Part shown: positions 48,001-63,600 of the stretch, piece by piece
Layout: each line of letters opens with the position of its first letter
How positions within the stretch are numbered: the first letter of the stretch is position 1
Source of the DNA: Neelides folsomi
Taxonomy: Eukaryota > Arthropoda > Collembola > Neelipleona > Neelidae
DNA: 64,000 nucleotides
NCBI GenBank assembly: GCA_034687125.1
Contig: JAQGBZ010000053.1
Location: 1 to 64,000 of the forward strand
Reading direction: 5' to 3'
Program-made: the position numbers and the translations under genes
The notes under the pieces: model-generated
Database searches by the model: none
Seen by the model: only the letters and a program-made list of their open reading frames with translations
Told to the model about the DNA's origin: nothing

Positions 48001-51000
48001 TCACCTTTTACATTCCGCTGGGCTCCGGCATACGCTCCGGACACGAGATATCCTAACAAGACAACTTTGGATATATATTATTATTAGAACTTTTTAGATA
48101 TTCTATCAGGAGACAATACACAATAATGTATTTAGAAGAACTTTCCTTCGTTTGACCATCGGGATCGGCTTGGTAAAGCTATTTAGGCAACTCGAGATGA
48201 ATTAATATTGGGAGGGAAAGAAATGACTTGGTATATGCACTCTGTATGCTTGGATCGATAAATAACTTCTCTTGACTTTTGAAGTGTCGTATGCACATAT
48301 AGTTAAATAATTGCTCCTGGGCTTGAGCTCTCGCTTTTTGCTACACATTCTCTTTAGGGTTAAGACAATGGGAAATGGGAAACAATGGGGATGATTCTTT
48401 AAAACGAGAGTAGATCCCTAACTACCCTCAATTGTTGATGATGAATATAAATCGTCTCAACTTGTGGACGCAAGGGATGGAGACCAACTTGGATTGTCGA
48501 TGGGTTGAAGAATGGAATTAATGTTTTGTACGTTTTTAGATTTCACAAAGACATTCTTTAAAACCAACATTGAGATTCATGAATTAAAAGCATTGTTCAT
48601 AATACAGATTGTACCTTGGATGAAAGTTCTTTTGATCTTTACATTATTGTACAGTTAATAAATAATTTGAATTTCTTTGCATTCCGATCCCGTGTTAATT
48701 AATATATTTATTTACTATCAGTGGTTGTTTTACAAAGAAATTGAACAAAAGTACATGGGTCGTGTCGAAGGTAAATAATGTAAGAGTCATCAAACTGTGT
48801 TTATAAATAAATATAAAATGGGCATTATGGGTTTGGCTCATTTTTTCCAAAAGAAAATGGTGAGAGAGAGTGAGAAAATAATTGGTTTAAAATCTCACTT
48901 CCTTTTCCTTTTTGAGTTTACAATAAATTATATGTCATCTGAGGACAGAGGGAGGAAGTTGAAAAGAATGCCTCGATTATGTTCTGTGTGTTCCTTCTGT
49001 AGAATGTTGAATTAAATTGAGCATCCGACCAAAATGATTCCGAGATGAGAAAACAGAGAATGGGACCAACTTGGTTTCTTTGTAAAAAGCATACGAAGGG
49101 GGGAGATAAGAATAGGACCAGTGCATTATCCTCATTTTACATAATGATACAAGAACTTGTACAATATGTGCACATATGAGTTTGATGATTATTATGTGTA
49201 TTGAATGAATGTGGCTCTGTCTCAATTTCCTCGCTCTCTGAGCCTTTAAAAAGTCAAAGTTTGAGTTGAAGAAGGCAGAAAGCTTCTTTTTTGTGTCATT
49301 TCATTTCCTTTATTAATTTTTTACCCTTCCACTTCGCCTTCATCTCCCCATTTTGTGCCTTATCATATCTGTAGAATCAACGGCCGAAGAAATCTACGCC
49401 CATTTCATTACGCGGAAACTTTTGGCTCAAATTAGCCCTCATTTGTCTCATTTATTCATTATGAGTATCTTCACCTTTTTTTCCTCTCCGGCTCACACAG
49501 TCTCTTCAAATGCCATATGTATACTTTACCCATTATTTAAAAAATTACTTTATGCCTCTTTTTATATAACATTTCTTACAAAACCACTTGTTGGAAAAAG
49601 TAAAGTCGAATAATATTTTTAGAATAAACATTTAAGTTCTTTTATTTAATAAATATGTATTATAGTATATAGATAGGTATGGAAAAAATTTGGACTATAC
49701 CAATTATAATAAAGGTATTAATATGAAATCTCAAAAGAATTAACATTAGAGATATTATGCGTAAAATATTATGTATTTGCAATCAGTAATCAGCACCCAA
49801 ATGCCTATTGGCTAAATTGGTTATGTGTGATGTCAGATTTAGCTTTTAAGATCTCCAAAGAAAGAACTTGGGATTTCAATCACAGGCCTCACCATTACAT
49901 TTAATGACTTCTGTCCTGGTAAATCTCTTCAAATCCTTTGGCAAACGGTATTTTAAGGCGGATGAGAAATCGTTCCCCGATTGTGTCTCAGAGATAAATC
50001 CAAGGAGGATGTGTATTTATTTTCCTCACCCACGTGAGTCCATTTTTGCACCATTGTCCCCAGGATTGGGGAAAAGGGTTTTGAGTTGAGTCAACTCTCT
50101 CGTAATGCCTTCAGTTCACTCCATCCCAAGTTCCCAGATTGTAATCGGGGAAGGGAAGGTCTATTCTATGCAAATGAGAATAATTCATAAATGTTCGAGT
50201 CCGGAGTTGAAGAAACAGTCAACCGTGAAAGAGCGTTCTTCAATATAGGAATATAAAAAAAGTACACAAGACTCTGAGCTGAGTAGCTTGTGAGGGTGAA
50301 GTTCACGGAACAGAAATAAGTTTCATTATTTGCTGCACAAGTCTGATAGGATGAGATTCAATGGGTTGGAATTTTGGAGTCCGAGGAGGTGCATGGAAAG
50401 AATTTCATTGTCCTGAACTCAAGATGACTGATGATTGGAATGGGTTTGGGGCTCGGAGAGATTCCGTCATAGAAATTAAAAGTGTCGCTTCTAATCAGGA
50501 TTCAAAGGTTTTTTTATGCCTATACATTGTAGGGGCTTATGACAATGGCGGAGAGTGTAAGCGAGAGGAAAGAGTTGGGAGGATCGTTGAGGTTTTTTGG
50601 TACGAATGCTGAGTTTGGAAGTGAAAAATGAAGGATTTCCATGTAGAGTCCGTCGGCGAATCTGGCCGTCAGGTTTTTATTGATTACTTCCAATCTCTTA
50701 CGACTGTGTAAAATTGGACTCCGAAGAGACACAATCAATTATTAGACATGGGAAGGAGAGGCGGAAGGTTGAGAAAAGGGCAAACGCCGCCGTCGAGCCC
50801 CACTTTGTTTTCTAAAATGTCCCCAAATTTATCCTCCCTTGTCGGCCAGGGCCTTACGTCTTTTTTCTACCCTCTCGGACGGGAGGGCGAGAGGGATAAA
50901 AAAGAGATTCATTTGGAAAGTATCCATTTCAGCCCCTTTTCGCAAGGAGTGACTTTGATGAATTATGATTCCCCTTTAAACTTCTCTTCACCCTTTACTA

Positions 51001-54000
51001 TTTGAGAGGAAACGCGAGCAGGGAAGAATGACTTACAGGTAGCATATAAGAATAGCCTTTTCAATCACACGTAAACTCTACTTTTTTACTCTCCCTTTTA
51101 CGCTTAAATTCTTGGATTTCATACGTCAAACTTTTGATGAATCTTTCCACGACTCTCAATGGACTTACACATTACCTTACTGGTAGAATTCTTGATTATA
51201 TTTAATTTAATAATAATTATTAATAACTATATTTGATTTTTCAGTAATGTAATATTTCCATTAGGAGATTTATTTTCTCAAGCTATCATTTTTTTGACCA
51301 TCCTTTTCTTTTAAGAAATTAAATATTAAGTAAACTTAAAAATAATCTAATTTTTAATCTTTTAAAAAATGGAAACCCAATCTTTTGGACAGATGGATTG
51401 AAGAGTCGGGAATAAAAAATTAAGAGTTTTAATAAAAAATGATTGAACGAATAAAGATGGAAAATGAGTAACCCCTTTGGTCCCAAAACCATTAGCGGCC
51501 ACCCCATTCACTTTCCCTTTCCTTCAGTTCCGTAAATATTGTTGGAAAAAAAGGCTAATCGAAATCCGATCTCTTCAAGGAAGGGTTCATAAGTGGTGAA
51601 TGAGTGTAGAAAATGAAAGTGGAAAGATCATTAGGAGACATGATAAGGCTCGTATGGAAATAATTGGAAACGAAAAGGAAAGGAAGCGGAATGGAAGGAA
51701 AAGGTAAATTCATACTCGGGGTTTGTTGAATGAAGCCATGGGTTTAAAAAAGGGTTGAGAGAATTCCTCTTAACTTTGGAATCGGCTGAGGGGGTTTTTG
51801 ATAAGGAAAAGGGTTGAAGAATCGGACGGCGGCTTTTTCGGTCAAAAAATGCTGACTGTGAGTGAGGAGAAGCTTGTCCTTTAAGTTCCATAAATCATTG
51901 GAGCGTCGGTAAATTGCAGGGAAAAGTGAAAAGGATTTCGTCTTTATGTGTGTGGCTCGCCCTCAGCCTGTGTGGGGAATAAAAGGGGGGAAAAGAAAAG
52001 AGAACCCCTTTGGTTCCCTTCAGAATTCACTCCGAAGGGCCGTATTTGATCGGAGAAGAAAAGACCGGCCCTTCCCACATAGGTAATATTATAGAAGGTG
52101 TTCTCCTCTATGCCTTCATACCGACTTGGCATTTGGGCGTATTTTCTCATCCCCATCCCTTTGGTTTTATATCAAAAATGAGGAGGATGAAAAAGGGGAA
52201 AAAAGTCCCATATGAGGAGAAACGTAGAAAGTGGGAAAGGGGCCGAAAAGCTACTGAGGAGTTCCTTTTGAAGGTTCTTAAGCCGTTTTGACCTTGGTTT
52301 GACTTTTTGAGGTTTAAAGAAAAGGTGACTGCTAAATGGGACAAGATAAGAATAATGTAATTACGACAAGCGCGAGATCCCCCCACTCCTTAAAGATTCG
52401 TGAATAATTATCAAAGTAGTTAAATATTTCCCTTTCTCCCATTGTCCCTTTCACTCCTTGGCCGTGGAAACGGAGGATTTGAATAGACCCATATCTTTCA
52501 TTTTGAGTTTTATTAATACTTGGAACTTTTCTATTAGAATATATGGATTATTGTGGTACTAAGGAATGTATGAGTTCACAATATGTCCATTCTGGTAGAT
52601 TCTTATCTATCATGAGTACACGAAGAGTTTTTATATTTCACCGTGACTCGATGAGTTATTCCTGCTTTGTATGAAAATAACTTATCAGCATTTTTAAATT
52701 TTTATATTCCTTCCATTCTTCCTTTTCTTTTATGATCCAACGCTCTCAATTTATCTCTTCTTTTTGCCCTCTGACTGAGAATGAGGAACAGACATTGGAA
52801 ACTACAGGAAATCTATGTTATATAAATGTTATGTACATGTTGTTGTAAAATTAATATTTGAGTTATGGATGTATTTATTTATTTAGAATGGATATTGAAA
52901 AATTAAGAAACGAACATTGCTCTGGCAAATTAAATTGAAAGATCGAATCATAAGAATTCTCACAATCATAGTTCAAGGAAAGATTATTTCTACTGTAAAT
53001 TGCGATTATCGAATACTTAATTTTAATGACTTTGAATATCATTAATCATTCCCCTATTCCTTTTCTATTAGGTAGTTATTTATTATTACTTATATTTTTA
53101 TCTCCATAAGCTCTTTTTCTTCACGAAGGGCAATGGAATATGTGAAGGATGATTATTATGTATGTGGAAGTTTAGGCATTTGTACATAAGTTGTTTTTGG
53201 AAAACTATTAAAATTGTATATATTCGTTTCTAACAAGAAAGGAATCAAGAAGAGTTGAGTGTGCTAAAGAGAGGGGAAGAGAGATAGAAAGACAACTGTT
53301 GAAGGATTAGAGGGATTATGGAATGTAAAATTGTTAAATCCATAAATAATGTGGTTCAAATCCCCCCTCGTTCTCAAATCTCTATTACGGAAAATGCTTT
53401 TCTCTCTCGGCCTCTTTTATAAATACACATCAAGACTTATTTATCATGAGCGGACAAAGCACATTCTTTTTTCAATTCGATTCATTATTAGTTATGCTTG
53501 TACATTTATCCTTCTTCTGCTCAGAGTACAATTGAATATTTTTTATATCTGTCTAAATGAATCTTGCATATTTGTAAATTCGAGACTCTGCTCGCTCGAA
53601 ACTCTCATTGTTGCACATGAGAGTTACAAAGTTGGGCATAAGGGAATATTCGCGAACAAATGAGTCTTTTAGTAGTAGTAAATTAATGGATAATGCATTA
53701 ATTTCTTGGTTGATGGACTCATTGCGAGTGAGCGAAGTTGAATGTTACATATGTTCATTGAATGTATTGATCCACGTGGAATTCCATCGGTCAATCTTTT
53801 TTCTCATTGTTCCCTTTTCCTTTAAAAGGAGTTGGAGAGGGACGCGATGTAGGGCAAAGGACGGTGTTGAAAAATCCCAGGCCGCTTATGCTTGTCGTCT
53901 TTCCTGCAATGTTTCATTGATCTTGGAAGTTCTTAATAAGTGTTTTTAAGCCTTTGGCTCCCATTCCCACTTTATTAATTTATATTTCCTGTTTTGAGAA

Positions 54001-54600
54001 ACAATGATCTCACTCTTCCTCTCGGAGGCAGTATGAAGAGCCAAAACCTGAATAAATAATTTATGAACCTCAGCTATGCTCTGGTCTGAATATGAATGTT
54101 GGAATATGCTTCCTTTTACTAATAGATCCCCAATTTCTCTACAGGAAGGAGGAGTCAGATTTGGAGTTGATCAACATACTTTTAGTAGGCGAGCTACCAA
54201 GTTGTACTCTATAAATATTAATTCATATTCAGATATACTTTCTAACATCTTTCTATACACCCTATTAGTACATTTAAAGCAAAGTTCGACGAGTGCTTGA
54301 AGGGGATTCTAAAGATGAGAATTCCCACCCCTAAAGAGATGAACAAGTAACTAAAAATATGAAACTTGAGAATTGACAAGTATCGCTAATAGGGCCGTTC
54401 ATTAACACATGCTGCACTTCTGTCTCTCCCTCTTTTCTCTCGAGTCACACAAATGACTATATTCACACATATGGCATATGTACTACATACGAGTAAGGAC
54501 GGGTACTTATTTTCTCAAAAGTGACTTTTTACGCTCTATTGCAGCCAAATAAAAGTTTTGTGCAAAGACCAACAACGAAGGCAACGATACATTATGCTTT
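45081..54600. other. Gene-free noncoding DNA, middle block
   Basis: It begins with an AT-rich island (about 45100-46010) and then continues as moderate-GC, purine/pyrimidine-rich sequence like the block before it. A further octamer ATGCAAAT lies at 50168-50175. No coding exon, RNA gene or mobile element could be supported. Confidence 0.5.
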
Positions 54601-57600
54601 ATGCTTCCTTTCTTGTCAGTTCTTGTCTACAAATTGAGCGATCGATATTTCATTATTTTGGCTATTGAAAATTGACAATAAATTATTGTCTGTATCAAAA
54701 GATATGAATATGACTATTTTATAAAAAAAATATAGATTAAAGTATTTTAGGGTTTAAAGTGATAAAGGTGGACACGAGATAATTATACTTATTTTTTAAG
54801 AGATTTAGCAAATGTGGAAACTGAAGTTTATGACAAAAAATTGGACAAAAAAGGTAAAAAATCAAATGATTTACCTAACCTAAATCGATTCAATTTAATG
54901 ACTTTATTAAGTCTCATCGATGTTTTGACAAATAATTATCTTTTTGTAGTTTTTGTTATTAAAATAAAAGGTTATTTACTATCATACTTTATTATCAAAT
55001 CATTCATTTTTCACCCGTTTCCAATTTTTCAAGTATTAGTATTTACTAAATAAATAACAAAAAAGATAATGCTATCTATCCGATTCGTTCATTCAGTTCC
55101 CATTAATATTTGCATAAACTTTAAATTCATTCTTATTTCATGAATGAAAATTTTTAACAATAAATGATACTTATTATTCCTACATAATCTAATTATAAAC
55201 TATGTAAATAAAATCATAACCTCAATTTTCTAAAATGTGATTTGTATCGCAAAGGCTCTGTTTGAACTTTGGAATGAAATTAATAATTTAATATTTATTG
55301 ATTAAAAAATAATAACAAATGGATTTAAATAAGAATTACTTAACAATCTCAATTCCCATTTGAGCGTTTAGCAAAGTAAGGACGGTGTTTTGTTCTGAGG
55401 TAAATCATGAAGGGTGGCCCTGGAAGAAAAATAAGAAGTTGTACCAAGGAGTGAGATGGGGAGCGAAACTCGGTTTAAGTAAATCGCTAATGAAAGAACA
55501 CACCTGTGTGTGTAAAAAAAACTCTTCTTTTTATGATAATTCTCCCTTCTTTACAGCCTTTTAACGACTCTGAAAATGAATTTCCTTTTATGACTTCTCT
55601 TATACTTAAACTCCGTCTGATGCTCTTTCCCTTCTTACTTCCCTCTTCACCCCCTTCTCCGCTCTCAACTTACCTATTTTTATTTTTAATAGATTTTAGC
55701 AATGAATATTTCCCTTAAAATATTTCTTATGCACATTCCACGACCTTTCCTTCACCGTTCCCATCCCCTTCACCCATAATATCCGTTTAATAATAGGATA
55801 AGAGAAGAAGTTTAAGCCCTACCAAATGCATCCCACCAGCTAAAAGATATTAAATTCCTATTATCATCACACTAAATCACAATAAGAATAAGAATAAATA
55901 TCAGCCATTTGGTTAGATTTACCATTTATTGTCTTATTCTAACACCATACTCAATTGAGCATTGATCGTTGAAATGACAATTGAAGCCTTTCCTTTAATT
56001 TCCTCTTCATCAAATTGAACATTGAATTTCCCAATATTAAATCCCCAGGAACCATCTGCTTAAATAATTGCAGGGAATTTAACACCTTGAATCCCATCAA
56101 ACATGGGAGGACCTTCTAGTCAAATCCATCTTACTTTATAAAATTCTTTATTGCTTCACAATCAAAAGGGTCCTTTAAAAGGGAAGTACGTAGTAGTCGA
56201 TGTAATATCATTAATTTACGCACAAAAAAATCTCCATCTTTTGCATGTGAATGTCGCGACTGCAAGTTTAGGTCTTGTGCATAATTTCATTTTGGAGTTT
56301 GAGGATGAATTTAACATTCATTCTCAAAGAGACTTTGGAAGGTATTAAAAGCAATAATAATCTTCTTGAACCTTCCTCCCAGTGAATGCAATGAGTTTCC
56401 GAGGGATGGAAAGGGTTTTAATTTTTAATGGAAAGTGCATACATAACATTAAAAGGGTCCTCATGCTCAATATTTCCTATTTAACATATTCCTCATTCGT
56501 TCATTCTCCATCACGATCCGTTCAGCGGAGGAGATATGAAAAGATTCATATAGGAACCAATAGGCCTTCAAATCCTTATTGTACAAATATCGTGATCTGC
56601 TCTTTTTCAATGCAAGTTATTATATAGGGAAACGAGAGTTGGGTTGAAAGTGCTTTGGATATTTGAATACATGGTATTATTATATGAAATAGAGTGATAT
56701 AACTAGTGATAGTTTTGATTAAAAACAGGCGATTCGATTCCGATTTCATCCAGAATTGAATTTTTTGTCCTCATTGAGTCCAGCAGACACAAAGGGAGAG
56801 ATTCGACTGTTCATCTGAGGGGAAAGGGTTATGTGAAAAGCTGGAAAAAAGTCCTAGGACATCTGCCTCTTAATTCAATTTCCAGTAGTTGAGCTCTCCT
56901 TCCCTCACCTAACATTATATTAAATTCTCGAGCTTCTCCGTGACGTGATTCAAGGGATTGAACGTTGAAGTTCATATGATTTTCCATTGGTTTTCACAGA
57001 AGGATCGAGGCGATCGAGGAATGAAATGGGGCATTTTAGAACCCTTTTCCCCTCTCCCTAATATATTTTATATAAAAATATCGAACTCGCCACTTTTTAA
57101 AAGTGCGGACTTTTAATCCTTTGAGAATTCTCATGGGCCTGGAAGGGTAACCGGCACACAATTACGATTACAATAATAATAAATAATCCAGGGTGGAATC
57201 AAAGGGTCGGCCCCGCAAGTCTCCTTTCTTAACTCTCTCGCCCAGGTCCTAGGGATAACCTCAATCCCTTCGGATTTCTCAGGGCATGGAGGGATGAAGT
57301 CCCTCGAAATGGGTTATCATATCACACTGTGCCGTATTATGATCAAAAATTACTTTTTTAAAAAATCTTTTGATATTAAAAAGGGTGTTTGTGTACGCGT
57401 TTGGAGGTATTAGGCAAAGTTTTTCTCCTTAAAAGCCCTTTTTAGTCTCCGGCACCACATATTGGGGGTAGTGCATAAGTTCGCAATAAATTCTTCTTGT
57501 CTCTTTTTCCTTTGGGGTCTTTTGCGTTGGTTTGGGGAGTGCGGAGTTGTGGAGGGCCGCAGGAGCCCCGCTGTTTACTTTTGTCGGTTTTCACACATTC

Positions 57601-60600
57601 TTCTCTTTCTCTCCCCCTTCCTCCTTTGACGAAAATGACTCTTCACTCTCAATGGCCTCAACGTCCTTTTACAATTTATGGCTGGCGAAAATGGGCTAAA
57701 AAGACACGAAAAAGATATTTAAAAGATTTGAGGAGTCAAGTTTTTTAAATTATGTGGCTCAACACTTGGGCGAGTCCGGGCAAATGTTCTTAATGGACAT
57801 GATCTTTTGATCTTTATAATCATTTCCCACAATTTCAACTTCCGGACTCTTGTGTATTCTTTCTTTCTGTTCATTCAATCTTTTCTCATTCAAAGCTCTC
57901 TGGGTGGATTATGGGCCTTATTTCAATGTCACGACGTTTGGAATTTCGAGAGCATTATTGCCCCATTGTCCATTATTTGACCAGGCGGCTATATAATCGA
58001 GATGATTATTGTGAAAAATGAAGATCAGAGCTGAGACCGAAGTGGAATTTATATTGGATGGGAGCGAGGGTTAAGTGATACAGAGAGTTGCCTTCTTTGT
58101 TTTTTCCCAAATCGTGTCTCCAGCCGCTCGAGACGCTATCGGTCTCCAAATGTATGAAAATGTTCAATTTCAAAGGACGTTTGAAGTCCTCAAGAGCATC
58201 TCGACTCCTGCTGAGCAATGATCAGATGAGTAATAGGGTTAGGTTCATCTTATACCTCTTACACATTTTTCTCTTCACATGGTTTCCAGCTTTAAATTTG
58301 GCTTAACGACGCTGATCGATGGATTCTCATTTCTCACTGATATTTTTAATCCTTCCTACTTTTTAAGCTCATTTTTCAGATTTGAGAGTCGGGAGCCGAG
58401 GGTTTTAAAACTCATATTATTACGCTTACCATTATTATTCCCTCTATTTCTCATATGCCTATAGGCTGATGTAAATAGGTATACTTATACAATATTGGCC
58501 CATATGGATTCAATTCATACTCCACAATTGTAATATTAGTCCAAATATCAGTCCTTCATCCGCTCGTTCCCTTTCATTTGGCTTGCAGTCGAATTCGTGG
58601 GCCGCGGCCGAGAGCTTCAATGAACCTTAAAACACGTCCCTCCGTCCCTCTTGTGAAACATTCTCATTATTTACCTTCCGTCTCCTCCCTCACGTAATAG
58701 AAATCCATCCCTCATGTCCTCACACTCCAATCTTCATTAGTTAAACATCCAGCTACTTCAATTTCCAATATATTCCTACTGCCTATCTTTTTTTACTTAA
58801 ATGTCACAAAATTTAAATAATTTTTTTCTTATTAATAAAACTGATTCTATTGATAATAGGGTTTTTATGTCCTTATTCTAAAGGAATATTTCTGATTTTG
58901 TATAATATTTCTTGTGGTGTATATTTTCTATACCTATCAAATATATTAATTTTTATGTGAGATTCTTTCTTAAATTCAATCGAGCAATTTTGTCATGATT
59001 TAAAAATTTTAAAACGGAAAGCAAAGGCTTCTTTACTCTGTTTAATAAGTTTGATGTGAATGGGTTTGATAAGAAATGAAAAGAAATGGGAGCTAGCAGA
59101 TGGTTCTTTTATTCTCATCATCACTCCACTCACCCACATCCCAAGCCAGCTCTGGTTATATTTATAATAAACAGACGAATAAGCAGTTTCTCATTCTTCC
59201 TCAGTTAGTGGCGTAACCTTGAGGAAGTTTGGAAACGGGAGCTCGAATGACACTCTTGCATTTAATCCTCCGACCCAGAATGGGGAGATCGAAGGAGTAA
59301 ATCATCATCTGCTTCGGATTTATTTGGAGCGGGTGAATTACTCTTGGAGGATCAAAAAAGGATGGTGGATGAAGTTTCTTTCCTTCTGCCATGGACATTT
59401 TATATAAAGGGAGAGACAGCATGGGGCGTCTAGGAAGGAGATGATGCCTCTTTGCGACTACGGAGCCTTTAACAGAGAAACTCCTGACGGAGAAATAAAG
59501 ATAAATCGCTTCAAAAATTGTCCCTTAAAAAATGAAAAGGTCATGGGGGTATCAAAGGAGGAGAACGGAAGTTTGGAATTCATTCAATTCTTTCTTTTTT
59601 TCCTCCTCTTTTTCTATTTACACTGATGCGACGGAACGTCCAGCATTTCCCACACCCATTACATACATATGGAAGTCTACTTTGAGTCTCTAAGTTGAAA
59701 ATGTTTAAGAGCACAATTCTTGCCTTTTCCTCCTTCCAGCTTTCTGTGGGAAGATCTTAAAGGATTCATTGAAACGATCTTAACAAGATGATATGCGCGA
59801 TACTTCTAACGCTCTCATATGGTACTTTAAAAAATTTATCAGGGTTGTTCCAGACTAGGTTAGGAGTATGAGTCTAGGAAGGAGATTGTGTATATTTGGA
59901 AATGTATTAAGAATACAAAAATGTACGTAAATATGTACTAAATATGTAATGAAATGAAATAAAAGTACTTTTATGTAATATCTGTACATATAGCCTTTAG
60001 TATGTCGATTAACGTTGAGTAAATATTTACAGATTTCATTTTTTACTACAGATTCTCACATATTAATCAATTCATTGAGATAGATTATGTTTTTCTGTCC
60101 TCAAATATTTCTCTCATAGTAAGCAAATGTTGGATAAGTTGGGCAGACTCGAAGAGAAAAAATGTTTAAATACGACTCATTTACGAGTTTTCTGATTTTA
60201 AAACCATTCTGCTACTTTTATAAACTACATATGTATGTACATATTTAGATAACGATATGCTTGTAGAGTTTGTACTGATATTACATAAGGTGCATACTAC
60301 TATATGTATTCAAGCTCTTTCAGTAGGATTTTAAGTTTGCTTTAATACTTTAATAATTTATAACACGATGATTTGGCAAATTGTGGCATAGGAAAAGATC
60401 GAACTAAAGAAATAATTTCCTTGCAAAATTACGCACTTGAATGCGACAAAAGACTGATAGTGTCTAAATTCCACACTTTTTTAATGGAATTCTACCATAC
60501 TAGGCCTATTTCATTAATACATGTATTGGAATATATGCTTAGAATTCACATTTTTTGTTTAATATTAAATTTGTTTTTAAAAAAGTGAGTAAATAAAAGA

Positions 60601-63600
60601 CGAAGGAAATTCATGCCACGAATGTGGATTGCTTTAAATGTAAATTCTAACACAACGTCCTGTTTTGCTCATAACACTACATTGACAATGAGATTATTTA
60701 AATGAGATAAATATTCATATTTACTGACACTTAAACTTTTGTGCAAAAAAGTACTGCGTTTAATTTGACAATTTTTTTTCAATTTAAACTATCAGAAATT
60801 ACATTCCTTATTATTTAATTACTAATTCTATTACTTTTAGCATGTGTTTAATCAATGTCGTTTTAATTAATGATTTTGGTTTTAAGTCGGATTTGTGTCT
60901 TCGATTTGATGTATTAAAATGACCATTTAGCGAGATTATAAACTTAATAATAATAATTAATAACGTTAAAACTTGAGTTTTACCTACTAAATTAATTATA
61001 ATTGTGTGCCACATATAATTTTCGTGATAAATTGATAAAGCTCATCGTTAGGAAAATCAATTTGGTAATTAGGAAAGTTCATTACTTATTTAATTAGGTA
61101 TACTCTATATTGTACTACTACTATTGTACTAGTATAGTGCTAGACAGTGATGTCATTCTAATTGCATATTATATCCTTATAAATAATAATTATATTCTCA
61201 ATATTACATAATTTATCATATTATGTTTTCAAGTCTCAGAAGCTAAGCTTATAAATATCATGGACACGTTTGATTTTATATCCTCGTATTTCAATATTAA
61301 TTTTCCCTTTCTTGCTTCCTCTCGTCTCAAATGAAGAGTTAAATAGCGAAAATGGCGACATTAGTTATGATGAGCCTTGCATAATTTATAAATTTACATT
61401 TATATGTTTATGCAGGAAAATCATTTATGTTCATTTTTCCATACTAGTTAAATTGGTTTCGGTTAAAATAACGAAGAGTTGGAAGAAAAAATTCCACATT
61501 CATGAGTTGAAATATTTAAGTTATCTGGAATGAAGTTTTTAGTGGCAGGAAATGGATGAATATTTTTTCTCTCTACAAGAACTAACATTATACTTACTAT
61601 CTCTTCCATCATTATTTACCAAGAATTCACGAATCCATCAACTAACAAATATTTAGTCCTTATTATTCAATTTATTCAAATTGTGCTAAACTCAATTTGC
61701 TGATAAACATAACCCAATTGGGCTTTTGATTCTCTAATCCTAATTACTCACATTATTATCCTCATTGTGGGTGTCAATTTGGGGCTCATTGACGTCCGAT
61801 GAGGAAGAGCATTCACTAAATTGCCCATGAATGAGCTTTGAGGTTTAGAAATGGAAAGTGTCAAAGGAGCACCTGTTACACGCACCGCTCTCGATACTTG
61901 AATAATCTCTCTTGAAATCCATAGGTATATGAAGAATGGTTTTTTCGGGGTTGGTCCCATTTCTCCAAAAATGTGGAAAGGGCGACCCTCCCTCTCGAAT
62001 ATGAAATATAACCTTAAAATCTCCCTCTGTATATCGTTCCTATAGCTTTGCTCCACTGTTCTGAACTCATGGTTATATCCCGCTGAATGAGCATAGGTTA
62101 TCTTTTACAACATGACTCTCAGTTTCAGAAGTGGTTGAGCATCGATGAAGGGTTCCATATAGGAATAATAATATAGAGCAATAGGGGAATTTTTGTTCAA
62201 TTTGTTCACAAATTTGGGGTAAAAGGTCCGTCCCTTCTTCCACCGCAGGATATCATTAGTGTGACAAAGGTAGTCAAATATTGAACTTATTCCATAAGAA
62301 TATATACAATCGGTAATAGAGCTGTTGCTTTATTGGCCTCTTACATATTAAGCCTGATACTGTGTGCGATATATCTCTATTGAATAAATGTGCGTGAATT
62401 TCCCCTTCGCCTTCCCACTTTTTCACTGGTTCTCAATTGAAGTAACCTCTTGCCCTTATTTACGATGCGGATTTATTCAATTTATTGAATTATCCTCCTG
62501 AAGCCAAAGAATTCGAATATATTATTAAAAAACTTTAGAGCATTCAGGAACTCTGTAACCTTTTTTCATTACCTAAAAGGTTCTTTTTTAATAACTCAAG
62601 TGGACGAATTGAAGCCCGGGAAGTTTCATACAAAAGTTTTCCAATATGTTCCAGATATTATAAAAATTATTGCATTTTCATCATATCTTTTTACCGATGA
62701 CAGTGCTATATGAGTATTACACTAATATTCGAACATTTCTTTAAAAACCAGACTCGCTTTTTAGTACAATTTATAGATTTGAAAAGTCGCTTTCTTGAAA
62801 GCCATGAAGAATTGTGATGATGAGATATTAATTCTTCGTACATATCATAAAGAGATGAGGATTTGAAGGTTTGTTGGTTCCTAAGTATCCTTTTGTTAAA
62901 TCGCTCTTGAACATTCATCCTCTCGTCACTTAGAAGGATTATCGTTTTACACAACGTTTAAATGATACCTGTTACATTCTCCATGTTCCATCTGTGTCGA
63001 AATACCGTTTTCACAGGCTTTTGAGTTTTAAAGTTGATTCCTTGTTAAAATTGTGGATTTAATTTTTGTTGGTTATTAAATAAAACCCCATCATTGTTCT
63101 TCGTCCAAAATTTATAAAACTATCATTGTCTTATAATTTAATTACCTTAAAGTTCCAAGTCCTCTTCTTAAAATCTTACAACAATTTTATGTTCAATTAT
63201 GTATGCATGTCAGTATGTATTTACACAAAGATCTTTCAGATGTGAATATTATTTTACCTAGTTAGAATGAGAATATGTGAAGCTCATGGCTTCCATCTTT
63301 ACACACATATTAAGTTCTGCTTATTTATGACTAGTCGAGTAGAGAAAGAATAGCGAGGAAATTTCAGAATCCTGATAATGAGAAAGAAACACAGAGCCTG
63401 ATTTCGAGAAGCAAAAAATGAGGAACACACACTAAATAACTTTAAATGTATATGATTCCAAAATACCTCTCATATGAGGGTGAATATGAGAAAGCTTTTT
63501 CTCCACATTAGGACATTTCATATCGGAGTGTGTGAGCTCATTTGGTAAAGCCGCCGGAAAGTATTTAGGAAATCGTAGGGATCCTGAGAGAGAGTTTGAA

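Noticed and set aside
54468-54482. Short palindrome ACATATG-G-CATATGT
   Set aside because: A 7-bp stem is expected often in AT-rich DNA, and nothing around it suggests a function.
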